A stretch of 64,000 bases of DNA. Origin: Alligator mississippiensis. Lineage: Eukaryota > Chordata > Crocodylia > Alligatoridae. How positions within the stretch are numbered: position 1 is the first letter of the stretch; every line of letters begins with the position of its first letter. Location: assembly GCF_030867095.1 (NCBI RefSeq), contig NC_081832.1, positions 40,681,756 through 40,745,755 of the forward strand. The letters run 5' to 3'. This document shows, piece by piece, positions 1-10,874 of this stretch. The position numbers and the translations under genes are program-made. The notes under the pieces are model-generated. The model was given only the letters and a program-made list of their open reading frames with translations. It was not told the DNA's origin and searched no databases.

Positions 1-299
1 TAAACAATACTCGAATACTAAAACCTCACTACAAATTTCATAGCAGGCTTACAGTACTGAAAACACTATAACTCAGGCTACCCAACTTGTTCAAGTTATA
101 CTGAATAAGACAATACAATGGCTTTTTTATTCAGAATGTCAATAAGTCAAATATTAATAATAATAATAACACAATGGCAATAAAACACACATACATATGT
201 CTGGCTTGAGGCAATAGGAAAACATAATCATCTAATCCAGTGGTAATATAATGGTAATACAATAGTATATATAACATTAATACAATGGGTAATCACAGT
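1..299. other. AT-rich flank, nothing recognised
   Basis: Low-complexity AT-rich sequence with short TAATAATAATAATA runs near 152-170. No coding signal or repeat boundary is visible. Confidence 0.5.
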
Positions 300-1330
300 T
301 TTTCAGATCTCTTCATCATTTGAATCTATTTCTGACTTCACTTCTGAATCCCTGTAGTTATTATAAGGATTACAACATGCTAAAATTGGGAGTGCATTAG
401 CCCTGCTTGCACATGTGTGCTAGTCCCTGGCATTTCGTCTTGCGTTTGCAACTTGTTAACCGAAGGTATTCTGCTGGTAATGGTTCAAGCGTATTGATGA
501 TAGGAACATAAACATCATTTTCAACTTGCTAACCACACTGGCTAAGACAATTCTGACATAATATCATGAACTGGAATGAAGCTTATAAAGCTACTTCTCT
601 TCATCCAAACCTCAGGCACAAGATTATGCTATAGAAGAATGATGAGTACATCTGCATCACAGAAAAATACTAGGAGTTTCCCTGACCAACTGTATGTTTG
701 CTGTTGTAACAGGGAATTGTCCCTGGCCCCTGATCTAGAGGGAAGACTCGAGCACCAGGGAACCAAACTTACCTGGACATGGAGCCAGCCAGCCATACCT
801 GCCAAGAGTGGTGGCAGGGATTCTGCCAGGGAAGGGAAACAACTCTCTAACGCATGCTGCAATGTGCACCAGGAGCTGGCTCTGATTGGCCCGTGGACCT
901 GGAAAGCCAGAAGAAAAGCCAAGCAGTTCACTTCCCCCTAGGAGGGGAAAGTATGCAGGAAGGCACAGGCTGATCCAATCAAGATCCGTGACAAGGCCAG
1001 CCACAGTGAGAGATTTGTCAGTTTTAAAAAATGATGGAGGGTATCCAAACAGCCCATGCTGTAGGAGAGAGTGCAATATATCGAACCTTCTACTTGCTGC
1101 AACCACTACAAGTAGCCTTTGCAGGATCTTCTTTGCATTCTGCATCTGTTTCATTTTTCTGCACTGCCCCATAATTGACTTTATATCCTTAAAGGTTTTC
1201 AATTTTGATTTTGGGTATGTTTGCATAGAAGCTCTCAGTAACATCTGCAGTAAGATGTTTCTGGATAATGGTGTTCATGGTTTCTCTTCCTTTGTTACGT
1301 GCATTCAGAATGTCTAATGCAATATCTTCT
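300..1330 (-). pseudogene. Degraded relic of an uncharacterised cysteine-rich metazoan ORF family
   Basis: Read on the minus strand, about 1,325-1,005 encodes a stretch with the spaced motifs KLKTF, QRLLVV, LLQHGLFGY and KTDKSL. About 480-300 encodes LPAEYLRLTSCKRKTKC, then after a frameshift ACCNPYNNY and an acidic tail ending in a stop. From memory these match an uncharacterised protein family often annotated in animal genomes (KLKTFSDL / RLLIV / LGPLPW / KTNKS, then a Cys-rich tail); its function is unknown and it may be mobile-element derived. The part between 480 and 1,005 is not recognisable, and stops and frameshifts break the frame, so this is not a working gene. Family assignment is by motif pattern only. 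Confidence 0.4.
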
Positions 1331-1405
1331 GGAACAACACCTATCATAGAAATCACTATTCCTCCACCCTCCTCTTAGGCAGGATGTCTGACAAAAGCTG
1401 TACAG

Positions 1406-2480
1406 CAGTGGTCTCCAATCTTTTTAGGTTGGAGATCACTTTTGGAATTTAAAAGGAAAGGAACTGAAGATCTACCCCTCCCCCCACAACCCAGCAGGTA
1501 AGTCTGTAGGGAGGGGCAGCAGGATGGAAAAGAACGGGACGGGGCAGATCAAGGCCCCAGACCTAGCCTTAGTTCCTCCCTCACCACTGCAGCCTCAATG
1601 TGCCCCACTTCCCAGTGGCGGTGAGGCAGGCCCTCCACAGGCAGGATGGGGCAGGGGATGGAGCCGCAAGCAGCTCATCTGGGGGGCACAGGGAGGGAAG
1701 GGCATGCAGCCCAGGAGAGCATACAGGGGCGCATACCCACAGGTCTGCAAACGGGTGTGGCAGGGCAGGGCAGGGCAGGGCAGGCAGGCAGCACCAGGGC
1801 TGCACTCAAGTCAGATGGCTGCAGCAGCAGCACTGGGAGTGGGGCCACAGGGGGGGGCCATAGACCCCAAAACCCCCCTCCCAGCGCCACCACCAAGCAC
1901 AGCATGGGCCAGGCCCAGCGGGTACAGCCGGGTGCAGCCTTCCAGCCCACAGCTGCAACTTGCCTTCCCCCGCACCCTCCAGCCCCTGGCCCCCATTTCC
2001 TCAGGGGTCTGCGCTGGGCTGTTTGTTCCCATCAGGTCTGGCCCATGCTGCGCTTGGCAGCAGTGCAGGGAGCAGCAGTTGAGGGGGCTAGAGCCCCCTC
2101 TATGGCTCCACTCCCAGCACTGCCACCGCAGCCACCCAGCCTGAGCACATCCCATCCAGGAATAGCCCAGCACTGCTGCTGCCCCAGCCCCAGCCCACCC
2201 CACGTGTAGATTCCAGGGTACACACCCCCCATGCCCTCCCAGGCTATGTGCCCCCCCTCCCCACGGCCCCCAGATGAGCTGCTCACAGCTCCATCCCCTG
2301 CCCCACCCTGGCTGCAGCTGTGGGCTGGGCTTTGTGCCCCGAGCCCCACTGCACGTGCCCCCCCAGGTCTCTACCCCTTCCCTCCTCCACCGACTGCCCT
2401 GCTAGGCTTGGTGGGGGTGGCACACACATGCACGTGTGCATTCAGCCCCTGCAGCCCAGGATCAACTCTGGTGACCACTG
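1406..2480. mobile_element. Non-autonomous hAT-like DNA transposon (1,075 bp)
   Basis: The left end reads CAGTGGTCTCCA and the right end, reverse-complemented, reads CAGTGGTCACCA, so 11 of 12 terminal bases match. The flanking 8 bp are CTGTACAG (1,398-1,405) and CTGTATAG (2,481-2,488), a target duplication differing at one base. CAGTGGT-type ends with 8-bp duplications are characteristic of hAT elements. The interior is GC-rich and contains a short GGCAG tandem run near 1,760-1,790. It has open frames on several strands but no transposase motif, so it would need a transposase in trans. Confidence 0.7.
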
Positions 2481-2488
2481 CTGTATAG

Positions 2489-3175
2489 CATCCCTGCTGC
2501 TAACGCTAAGAGCTCTACATTACAGCACATGCCCCAGCTGCAGCAGCTGACAGTGGGGAAAAAGCTCCAATTCTAGTGACATCATCTCTGCCTCTGATTG
2601 GCTGTCAGTATCACTGCCCTACCCCTAGAGGAGGACAGTCAGTTGGGACAGTGGCAAAAGGCAGGCCAGGGAGATCTTGGGCAGGGAGAAGAAGGTGGGG
2701 GAGCAAACAGGCTCTCACCAGGCTGTAGGGGAGAGACCGCAGACACAGCCAGCAGCTGAAGCTCCCTGCTGGCCATGCCTACAAAAGTGTAACCTGGGTA
2801 CACCCAAGGGTGTGCCCTATTCTCAGTCGAATGAGATGGGTAGGCAGTAGGAGGTGCTGTGAGAGGGATGCTGGAACTTCGGGTGAATCCCTCTTTCCTC
2901 TATAGAGTTAGCCCAGGCCCAAAGTTCTTAACTATATACAATTTATTGAGTTACAAACATTTATATATAAAACCATTTAAGATAGATACAGTTACAGGCA
3001 TAGATACAAATATTCATATAAAGGTCTGTTAGCAAGAGGAAGTCTGCTCCAGGGAGGGCATTCAGGTAAGTACCTATGCCCCAGGTCCAGAAGAGGGGGT
3101 GGATCCCAGGATAGTCAATCCAGCAAGTTTATACCACAAGTGGGTTAGCTAATAAAGACATCCTTACAGAACTTC
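2489..3175. other. Intergenic, no gene seen
   Basis: No coding signal. An AT-rich patch at 2,930-3,030 resembles the edge of an old LTR, but no boundaries or duplication could be fixed. Confidence 0.4.
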
Positions 3176-5915
3176 TTATAGTTTCATAGATGTAGGGCTG
3201 GAAGGGACCTAAGTAGATCATCAAGTCCAACCCCCTGCCCTAGGCAGGAATGAATACTGGGCTCATATGGCCCCTGGTAGATTTGAGCTCATATGACCCC
3301 AGCTAGGTAACTATCTAGCCTCCTCTTAAAGACCCCCAAGGTAGGAGCCAGCACCACTTCCCTTGGAAGTTGGTTCCAGATCCTAGCTGCCCTGACTGTG
3401 AAGTAGTGCCTTCTAATGTCCAGCCTGAACCCTACTCTCAAACAACTTGTGGCCATTATTCCTTGTTACTCCGGGAGGTGCTCGGGGGAACGGGGTCTCA
3501 CCCACTCCCCTCTAGTCCCCCCTGGTAAGTTTATAGATGGCCACCAGGTCCCCTCTCAGCCTTCTCTTGTAAAGAGGCAACCAGCATGGGTTCATTAGGG
3601 TTTAGGTGCTGTAGCCTCTCCTCATAGGGTCTGCCCTGCTGTCCCCAGATCATGACAGTGGCCCTCCTCTGGGCCCTCTCAATGCTGGCCACATCCTTCC
3701 TAAACAGCAGCACCCAGAACTGGACACAGTACTCCAACTGTGGCCTGACCAGTGTTGCATAGAGGGGGAGGATCACCTCCTTGGCCCTGCTCATGATGCA
3801 TGTGTGGATGCATGACAAGGTGCAGTTAGCCTTACTGACCGCGTCCTCACATTGGCGGCCCATGTTCATTTTGGAATCAATAATGACTCTAAGATCCCTT
3901 TCTATCACTGTGCTTTCGAGAAGGGAGTTCCCCAGCCTGTAGGTATGCTGCTGGTTCTTACTGCCCAAGTGCAGTACCCTGCACTTGTCAGTATTGAATC
4001 CCATCCTATTCTCATTCTCCCACCCCTGTAACCTATCCAGGTCCAGCTGTGTCCTGTCTCTCCCTTCTAGCGTGCTCACCTCACCCCAAATCTTGGTGTT
4101 GTCAGTGAATTTGAACAGGGTGCTTTTCACCCCCTCGTCCAAGTCACTGATAAAGAAATTGAACAGTACGAGCCTGATTACCAAGCCCTGGGGGACTCCA
4201 CTGCTCACATCCCTCCAGGTTGAATATGACCAGTCCACTACCACTCTCTGGGTGCGGCCCCTCAGCTAATTTGCGATCCATCTGACTGTGTAGGCATCAA
4301 TGCCACAGTCGCCTAGATTTTTAATGAGAATGGGGTGGGAGACAGTGTCAAAGGCCTTCCTGAAGTCCAGAAAGACTACATCCACAGTGACACCTGCGTC
4401 CAATGATTTTGTGACCTAGTCATAGAAGGCAATCGGGTTGGTCTGACAGGACCTGCCCCTAATGAACCCATGCTGGTTGCCCCCAAGCATCATCCCCTCT
4501 GCTGGTCCTTCCCAGATGTGCTCCTGGATAATTTTCTCAAAGAGCTTCCCCAGGATCGAAGTAAGAATAACGGGCCTATAGTTGCCCAGGTCCTCCCTCC
4601 TCCCTTTTTTGAAAATGGGAACCACATTTACCTTCTTCCAGTCTTCTGGCACCTGGCCAGAGCACCACAAATGCTCATAAAGCTGTGCCAGGGGGCCCGT
4701 GATGACCCCTGCCAATTCCCTCAGCACCCTGGGGTGGAGAGCATCTGGACCTGCTGATTTGAACATGTCCAGCCCCTCCAGAAGTTCCCTAACTCGGTCC
4801 TCCCTGACTCTAGGCCTGGCAGAGTCTCTCCTGAGTCCGTCCTGAATCCCGGTGGGGGAGATGTCCTGGTCCCTGCACAAAAAAATGGAGGCAAAGAATT
4901 TGTTAACAAGGTCTGACTTTTCCTCCGGTGCAACCACCAGATTGCCAAACGTATCCTGCAGGGGCCCCACATTACCCGGTGCCTTCTTCATTCTCCCTAT
5001 GTATTTAAAAAAGGACGTTTTGTTGTCCTTGATCCTTGATGCTAGCCCTAGTTCCATATCTGCCTTAGCTTTCCTAACAGCCCCACTACAGACCCAAGCA
5101 ATGGAGGTATACTCCTCTTTGGTGATAGCCACTCCCTTCCACTGGGTATACGTCTCCTTTTTGACTTTCAAGCATTCCTGAATGCCTCTGGCGAGCCAAG
5201 GGAGCTTTTGAGCACTCTCACTCCCTTTGATTCTCATTAGGACTGTCACCCCTTGGGCTCAGAGAATCGTCTCCTTAAGGAATGACCACTCATCTTGGAC
5301 ACCCAGTTCCCCTACCCTCCAGGACCAAAGTGCCCCTCCTACCAATCTCCTCAACTCATTGAAGTTGGCCCTCTTGAAGTCAAGGGCTACTGCCTTGCTG
5401 CAGACCCTTGACACCCTGCGCTGGATGATGAATTCCAGTAGGTGATGATCACTGTTGCCCAGGTGGTCAAGAACCTGGAGTTCCCTCACCAGGTCATCGC
5501 CTGTGGCCAGGACCAGGTCCAGCAGGGCATTCCCCTGGTGGGACTGTGCACCTCCTGGGTTAGGTGGAGGTCCTGTATCTTGGCTAGGAACCTTCATGAG
5601 CAGTCAGACCTGGCTGACTGCTCCTCCCAGCAGATGTCCGGGTAGTTTAGATCACTCATGACAACTACATCCCTTAACTTAACTGCCTCTGCAAGTTGAC
5701 CCAAGAATTCACGGTCCAGCTCTTCCTCTTGGTTGAGTGGTCTGTAGTAGGCCCCTGCCATTAAGTCCCTTTTCTCATGACCCCCATGTATTCTGACCCA
5801 GAGCACTTCAGTCTGCCCCTCCTCTGACCCCATCCTGTTAGCTGAGGATGTATATTGCTCTTTGACGTAGAGTGCCACACCCCAGCCTTTCCTCCCCGTT
5901 CTATCCCGCCATTAA
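3176..5915 (-). mobile_element. CR1 LINE copy A, 5'-truncated, inactive
   Basis: Minus-strand CR1 ORF2. The end of the endonuclease domain (YYRPLNQEEELDREF, then MSDLNYPDICWEEQSARSD) lies at 5,878-5,600. The linker (NVGPLQDTFGNLV, VNKFFASIF) and reverse transcriptase (VPEDWKKVNVVPIFKKGRR, FLDFRKAFDTVSH, SGVPQG) follow down to about 3,530. The untranslated tail ends at 3,176 with the CR1 terminal TTCATAGATGTAGGGCTGG. In-frame stops and frameshifts occur at about 5,597, 5,250, 4,415 and 4,270. The catalytic pair of the RT (consensus [FY]xDD) reads FTDN, with Asp at 4,101-4,103 and Asn at 4,098-4,100, so the enzyme is dead. The 5' part of the element is missing, the usual outcome of incomplete LINE reverse transcription. 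Confidence 0.9.
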
Positions 5916-6956
5916 TTATACAGAATTAATGCACCCAAGAATTTATAACACCAACAATAACAATAAATACCAAATAAAAAAAACATAACTAAACTAGATA
6001 TTGGGAGCACCCTATCTGGGTTCCAACCACTTGGTTCCTCAAATGGGATAGGGTCTTCTCCCCCTAGGCCCCCTGGGTGTTTCACAGAACCCTTCCAAGT
6101 GTATATTTGGGGTCTCCTCCCATCTGACCCTGGACAGCGGAAAGTGTGTGAGGCCTTCCCCCCTGCCCACTCCTCGCAGGGTCCCTTGCCCGAGGGTGCC
6201 TCTCCTAGGGGACCCGGGTTCCCAGTAACTCATGGTCCTTCCTCTGGGAACTGTTGATCTGGCCTCTGGGTGCCCACACTGCCTCAGACCTTGTGGAGCT
6301 GTTGGCCTCAAGTTGAGGTCCTTTCCCTCTGGGCCCTGGGCCAGGCACCCAGGGAGCTCCTATGGGAGCTGAGCCTCACTGGCTACGGTTCCACAGCATC
6401 ATACCAGGGGTCTTTCCCCTTTCTTGGCCCTCCTCTGGGCACTGGGGCTCTTTTAGTTTAATGCTGAGTCACTCTGCGGGGCTCCAGTTACCCAGCCTAG
6501 AGCCGGGCTAACTTGAGCAGCCTTGAGCTGCTCCTGAGACCGGCTCTCTGTATGCTGACCGGTGCACCATGTGGGGCCCGAGCAGCCTCGAGCTGCTTCC
6601 AGAGCTGGCTCTCTGTGTGCCACTCCACGCACTGTCGAGGATCAGGTGGGGTCCCAATGACGGTCTTCTCCAGAGCTCCTCTCTCCTCGCTGTCCCTCGC
6701 CACATCTGCCCAGTGTGCCGAGCACACTGGGCTTTTATTTACACTGGAGGCCCCACCCTGAAGTCCAGACTGGCAAAGCACAATCTTCAATCAGGTCCAG
6801 GGGCTCCTCAGCCCCCACCCCACTCCAAGCAGGGACAGGGCAAGCGGGGCAGCTATTGGTGGAAATGTTCCAGCAATCTGAAGTGTCCTTCTGCAAGCTG
6901 GGCTTGCTGGGCAAAAGTGGGGAGCCCGCCACACATGACACTGAGCAGTAACCTGT
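5916..6956. other. Intergenic, no gene seen
   Basis: GC-rich, stop-poor sequence with an AT-rich patch at 5,930-6,000. None of the open frames has recognisable domains. The CTCC/CCTC-rich character suggests old LTR or repeat material, without defined ends. Confidence 0.4.
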
Positions 6957-7017
6957 GACTGCTGTGCAGTAGTGTCACGTGGCAGAATGCATGATGTGAT
7001 GCTACTGCACAGCAGTC
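6957..7017. repeat. Hairpin with 21-nt arms
   Basis: Arms 6,957-6,977 and 6,997-7,017 are reverse complements over the first 16 positions and two of the last five, with a 19-nt loop. The core is GACTGCTGTGCAGTAG. Partial copies of GTGCAGTAAC lie just outside (6,945-6,952 and 7,070-7,077). It could be the remnant of a foldback (MITE-like) element or a chance hairpin; no promoter or conservation evidence supports a small RNA gene. Confidence 0.55.
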
Positions 7018-7632
7018 TCAGGCTACTGCACTGTCAGTGTCATGAAAAAGCTGTTCCTTAACTCAACTGTGCAGTAACTCTGGCTATGCAGTACATAAAT
7101 AAGTACTAAATGACTGCCAGCATCTTGTATAGATGTGGCCCCTGCCTCCTTCCTGTAAACATTGGATCAGTCTGCTCCTGCCACATGCTCTGCCCTCTCC
7201 CCTTCCTTCCTTTGGACACAGGTCTGTCTTCTCTCTCCTCCTTCTAGGAACAGTGAGTCAGTCCACTCCTCTTCCTTCACCACCAGCCCTGGGCAGAGGC
7301 TAGAGGGGGCTGAGGCTGCCAGGCCAGGTGGGAAGGGGAGGCCAGGCTTACAGGTGCAGGGCTGATACAGCGTAAAGGGGACAACTACAGAGTGCTGGGT
7401 GGGGAGGGACAGTGGGAGTCAGTGGCTAGCTGGGGCATTGGGGGTAGAGGCGGGTGCACGGAAAGACTCAGACTTGCTGGGAGCTCCATAGGACCAGCAG
7501 CTGCATGGGGGCCAGACTGCTCTGTGCATATGGTGCATGAGGGGCAGGGTGCAGTGTCCTTCATGGAACAAACAGGGGGAGGCATTCATCAAAGCCCAAA
7601 GATCAGACCACGCCATTGGGGCCACATCTGGC
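7018..7632. other. Intergenic, no gene seen
   Basis: No recognised coding sequence; open frames here are short and without domain motifs. Confidence 0.4.
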
Positions 7633-7667
7633 CAGCAGAGCCATGTCATCTGGCCCATAGGGATCCT

Positions 7668-7742
7668 CATGGGTCTGAAAATTTGGCAGTGGGGAAGCAG
7701 TGGCAATTACTGCTCCCCTGCTGCCAAATTTCCAGACCCATG
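7668..7742. repeat. Long near-perfect palindrome (34-nt arms, 7-nt loop)
   Basis: The left arm 7,668-7,701 begins CATGGGTCTGAAAATTTGG. The right arm 7,709-7,742 is its reverse complement with about four mismatches, and the loop is GGCAATT. Weaker complementarity continues outward to about 7,633 and 7,780, so the whole may be a foldback element of about 150 bp. Transcripts from either strand would fold into a stable stem-loop. Confidence 0.65.
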
Positions 7743-7780
7743 GAGAGCCCCGCAGGGTGAATAGCATAGCCCTGCATGCT

Positions 7781-10099
7781 AGGTTGGGCATACAGGGCCC
7801 AGCAGAGGCAGCACAGGGCCTAGCAGAGGCAGTGAGAGGCCCAGCAGAGGCAACTTGCACATATTGAAATGACCCTTGCCCAGGGACCCCAGGACCCATC
7901 TCCAGGGGGAGCTGCATGGGTAGAATTCCCTTTTCCAGTCTCCAGGGCTCTGTGCTCCCTCCCCTGAGCCCCTTTCTACCTAAATCCCTTTATCCTCTTG
8001 TTTGATGCTCCAACCTCCCTAAAACCCCCATCAGCCTTTTCTGCCCGGTGGGTTGGAGGCATCTTTGCCTGTTCGGGCCACAAGCCTACCATGGCCCATT
8101 CTGTTGTTAGCTCACAGGTAGTTACAGAGCCAAATGATAAAGATTTGTTTGCAGCTCAATGGCAAAAGCAGTTTTCTATAAGCTGTTAGTCCAGGTACTA
8201 GAGTTCTGGGGTGTAGATCTACAGGTTGTGGGTTCCAGCCTGTCTGACAATTCATCTGTGGAAGGAAATATATACACAGGTGAGGATTCTGAAGAGCTGC
8301 CCCACATTATAAGCATTATAGTTAGAGACAACCTTCAACATTATGCTAATCACTGTGTCTGTAGCATTTTCTTTCTTGCTCCCTTGAAAATTAGCTGGGC
8401 CCATATTACTGCATTTAATTTGGGAAGACTGAGCTCAGCATGTACCTGTGTCTAGTAAGGAGACTGGGATGTGGCTGAAGTCATTCTTCTTTCCAGAAAT
8501 CCGCTGATTTATTCTCTGAGGTATAGCATCAGAGCTTGCTGAGGACTGGCTGCATCACAGAATCACAACTGGGCTGTGGGTATTTTCATCTTCCAGTCAC
8601 CACTGTAAATCCAGTTGAGTCCACAGTTTGTTAGAATCAGAATTTATGTTCACATGCAAATTGTGTGCATGTATGCAAATTAACTATTTATTTAATCCAC
8701 ATAAAATATTATTCAGAGCTGCACGGACCTTGGCAGCTATGAGCCAGGAGAAGGCAGGCAGGAGCCCAACAAGGTGTCCCAAGGTCTGGAGAAACTAAGA
8801 GTGCTACAAGGTGTCCCATGGGTCACAGTCAGGAATCTGATGTAGCTTTTTCTTAGTAATTGATGAGTCACGGCTGGGCTTCCTGTTTCACAAACAGGAA
8901 CATGTGCTTCACCAGCCAAACAGCACCTGCGCAGTGAGCTACTGGGTGTAAACATGGGGTGACTGTGGGTCATGTCAGGTGGAGAGGACCGCTGGAGAAG
9001 TTGAGGAACTAAGAAAATCAGATCCTGATTGAGAGGCAGCAGCTTGGGGGAGAGGGGCTCCTGCAAGGCACAACTGAACACGTTTCCTGTTTGGCTTCAG
9101 AAGGAGGTAGCCACCCTCCCAAGCAAAGATTGGAAAGGAAACAGGAAGCAGATGCTGAGCCAGAGATTAGCTGAACAGCTCTGACACAAGGCCAGTGGGG
9201 ACAAGTGACGTCAGCTTGCCCCTCTATGCTGGGTACACTGGTCTGGACTTGGGCGGGGAGAGGAGTGTCCTTCTCCAACTTGGACTCTCCCATCCCACTG
9301 CCCCTGAAACCATCTACAAATGGCTGTTTCTGCCTGCTCAGCTCCCTCCTAGCACTGCAGTGAAGCCAGGGCCTCCAGGGAGAGACCAAGCACAGTTTCT
9401 TTTTATCCCCTGGGCTGGAGCTGTTAGAGAGCAAACTTTGGGGTCCCAAACTTCCTTATTCTGTGTAAACTTTGGCAACACTTCCCTGAGCACCTACCAG
9501 CCCCAAGCTCCCTGGGTTAGAGCTTGTCTTGTGGGCTGCTACTTGCCTGGTTAGATGGGCCCTAGCTTGCAGGTTAATATAGCACATGTTCCTCAGCTGA
9601 GGAAGGCTCAGGCTCCAGGTGCTGCCAGTCCTGAGCACTATAAACGGCCCACTATGCCCTATCAGAGATAGCCAATGTGTTTCCATGAATGCCAGTGCCC
9701 TCAGCCCTCTACCCCCACAATGGAAGAGCCCAGAGGCTGTAGCAATAAACGTTCCCCATCTCCCACAGGTTCACACTGGTTTGGTTTGCTTTGCTTTGCA
9801 AAGTTATAGGTTGGGCTGTTCCCAGAATGGACCAGGATGACTTTGGCCTCCTCAGAATCTTGGGACTGAAATACTGGGCCCATGTAAGGAAGCAAAGTCA
9901 TTGTCAGGGGGGGTTTCTAGCTGCTGAGGGGAGAGGAGCCCTGTAGGGCATCCCAGTGCTGGAGTCAGACCCATCCAGGGGTCTTTATCAGTTGTGCACA
10001 GTGCTGTCCAGTTAGCTTCAGTTGAACAAGCCCATCTCAACCCATACCTCATAACAGTAAGTTGAGGTGAAAGGGACTTAACGGTGGAGGTCTACTACA
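7781..10099. other. Intergenic, no gene seen
   Basis: No recognised exon or repeat with clear ends. Around 8,148-8,240 the order GCAGCTCAATGGCAA ... GTGGGTTCCAGCCTG weakly resembles tRNA A- and B-box promoter elements, so a decayed tRNA-derived SINE is possible, but no clover-leaf can be drawn. Open frames of 100-140 codons at 8,737-9,554 occur on both strands and lack domain motifs. Confidence 0.35.
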
Positions 10100-10874
10100 T
10101 GTCAGAACCCATTAATTAGATGCCTATAGCACAGAGGAGAATTGGTACAGCCCAGAGGAGAATTGGTATAGCCCAGAGGAGAATTCCATGGGTTCGATAC
10201 ATATGGCATAGTTTTGCTGTCGATCATTCTGGTGGCAGTAACTAGGTCATGGAGGAATATTCCGCTATGCCTGAACCCAGTAACCAAATGCTACAATAGT
10301 GGAAAATTACAGTTTAGAAAAAAGTTCCCGCCGCTCATATGCAAATTCACATTATTATTGGCCAGTTTTAAATTATTCCTACGTGGCGACTAACGATTGG
10401 CTTGCTAGCCATATAAGAGGTTGAAGCAGTTTCCGCCCAAGTTGGAGAACTCCACACACACACCTCGTGGAGAGCTCTGAGCACACTGTGGAGCCTAGCA
10501 AACTCCGCGTGTGTCTTAGAGAAGAACTCAGCGGCCTGATCAACCACTAAGGACTCCCCGTCACCGACCCAAGGGGGCCTAGCACACCCCCACCCGAGAT
10601 GTAAGACGACTGCCGGCTCGAACACCCCGAACAGCCCGAACACATTTGCAGACCAACCAAAGAAACTTTGTAATTTCTGCCCAACCCAAGTTTGTTTACA
10701 ACCATAATCGAAGCAAGCTTCTGGCCGGCACTGTACGAGCAGTGTAAGTAAACAACCTTTTTGTTTAATCAAAACGCGTCAGTACCTGATTCCACTCCGA
10801 GCGTCACAAGTACCCGCCCGCCGACTAGGGCTCCTAAGGCCCCGAACCCCGCGCCGTGGCTCTCAGCGGCGACA
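10100..10874 (+). mobile_element. Probable solo LTR of an endogenous retrovirus or LTR retrotransposon
   Basis: The segment starts TGTCAGAACCC and ends GCGACA, satisfying TG...CA. It carries promoter-like signals in the expected order: three 21-bp tandem units (10,125-10,187), an ATGCAAAT octamer (10,339-10,346), GATTGG, an inverted CCAAT box (10,395-10,400), and a TATA-like ATATAAGAGG (10,411-10,420). A CpG-containing downstream part follows. No gag, pol or env coding sequence lies next to it. The right boundary coincides with the first CR1 codons of the adjoining element, so the true 3' end could have been lost. Retained CpGs suggest it is younger than the surrounding repeats. Confidence 0.5.
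10125..10187 (+). repeat. Three 21-bp tandem units in the LTR U3-like region
   Basis: Three adjacent copies share the core CAGAGGAGAATTGG, the last ending in TTCC instead of TTGG. Tandem short units upstream of a TATA box are common enhancer modules in LTRs; that role here is inferred from position only. Confidence 0.7.

Noticed and set aside
1524..2349. Overlapping 100-200-codon frames
   Set aside because: Inside the GC-rich hAT-like element; frames on both strands, no recognisable domain.
8130..8290. tRNA gene or intact tRNA-derived SINE
   Set aside because: Only loose A- and B-box resemblance; no clover-leaf pairing and no clear SINE ends.
9018..9554. 143- and 119-codon frames as a gene
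   Set aside because: They overlap on opposite strands, have no domain, no splice context and ordinary repeat-like composition.
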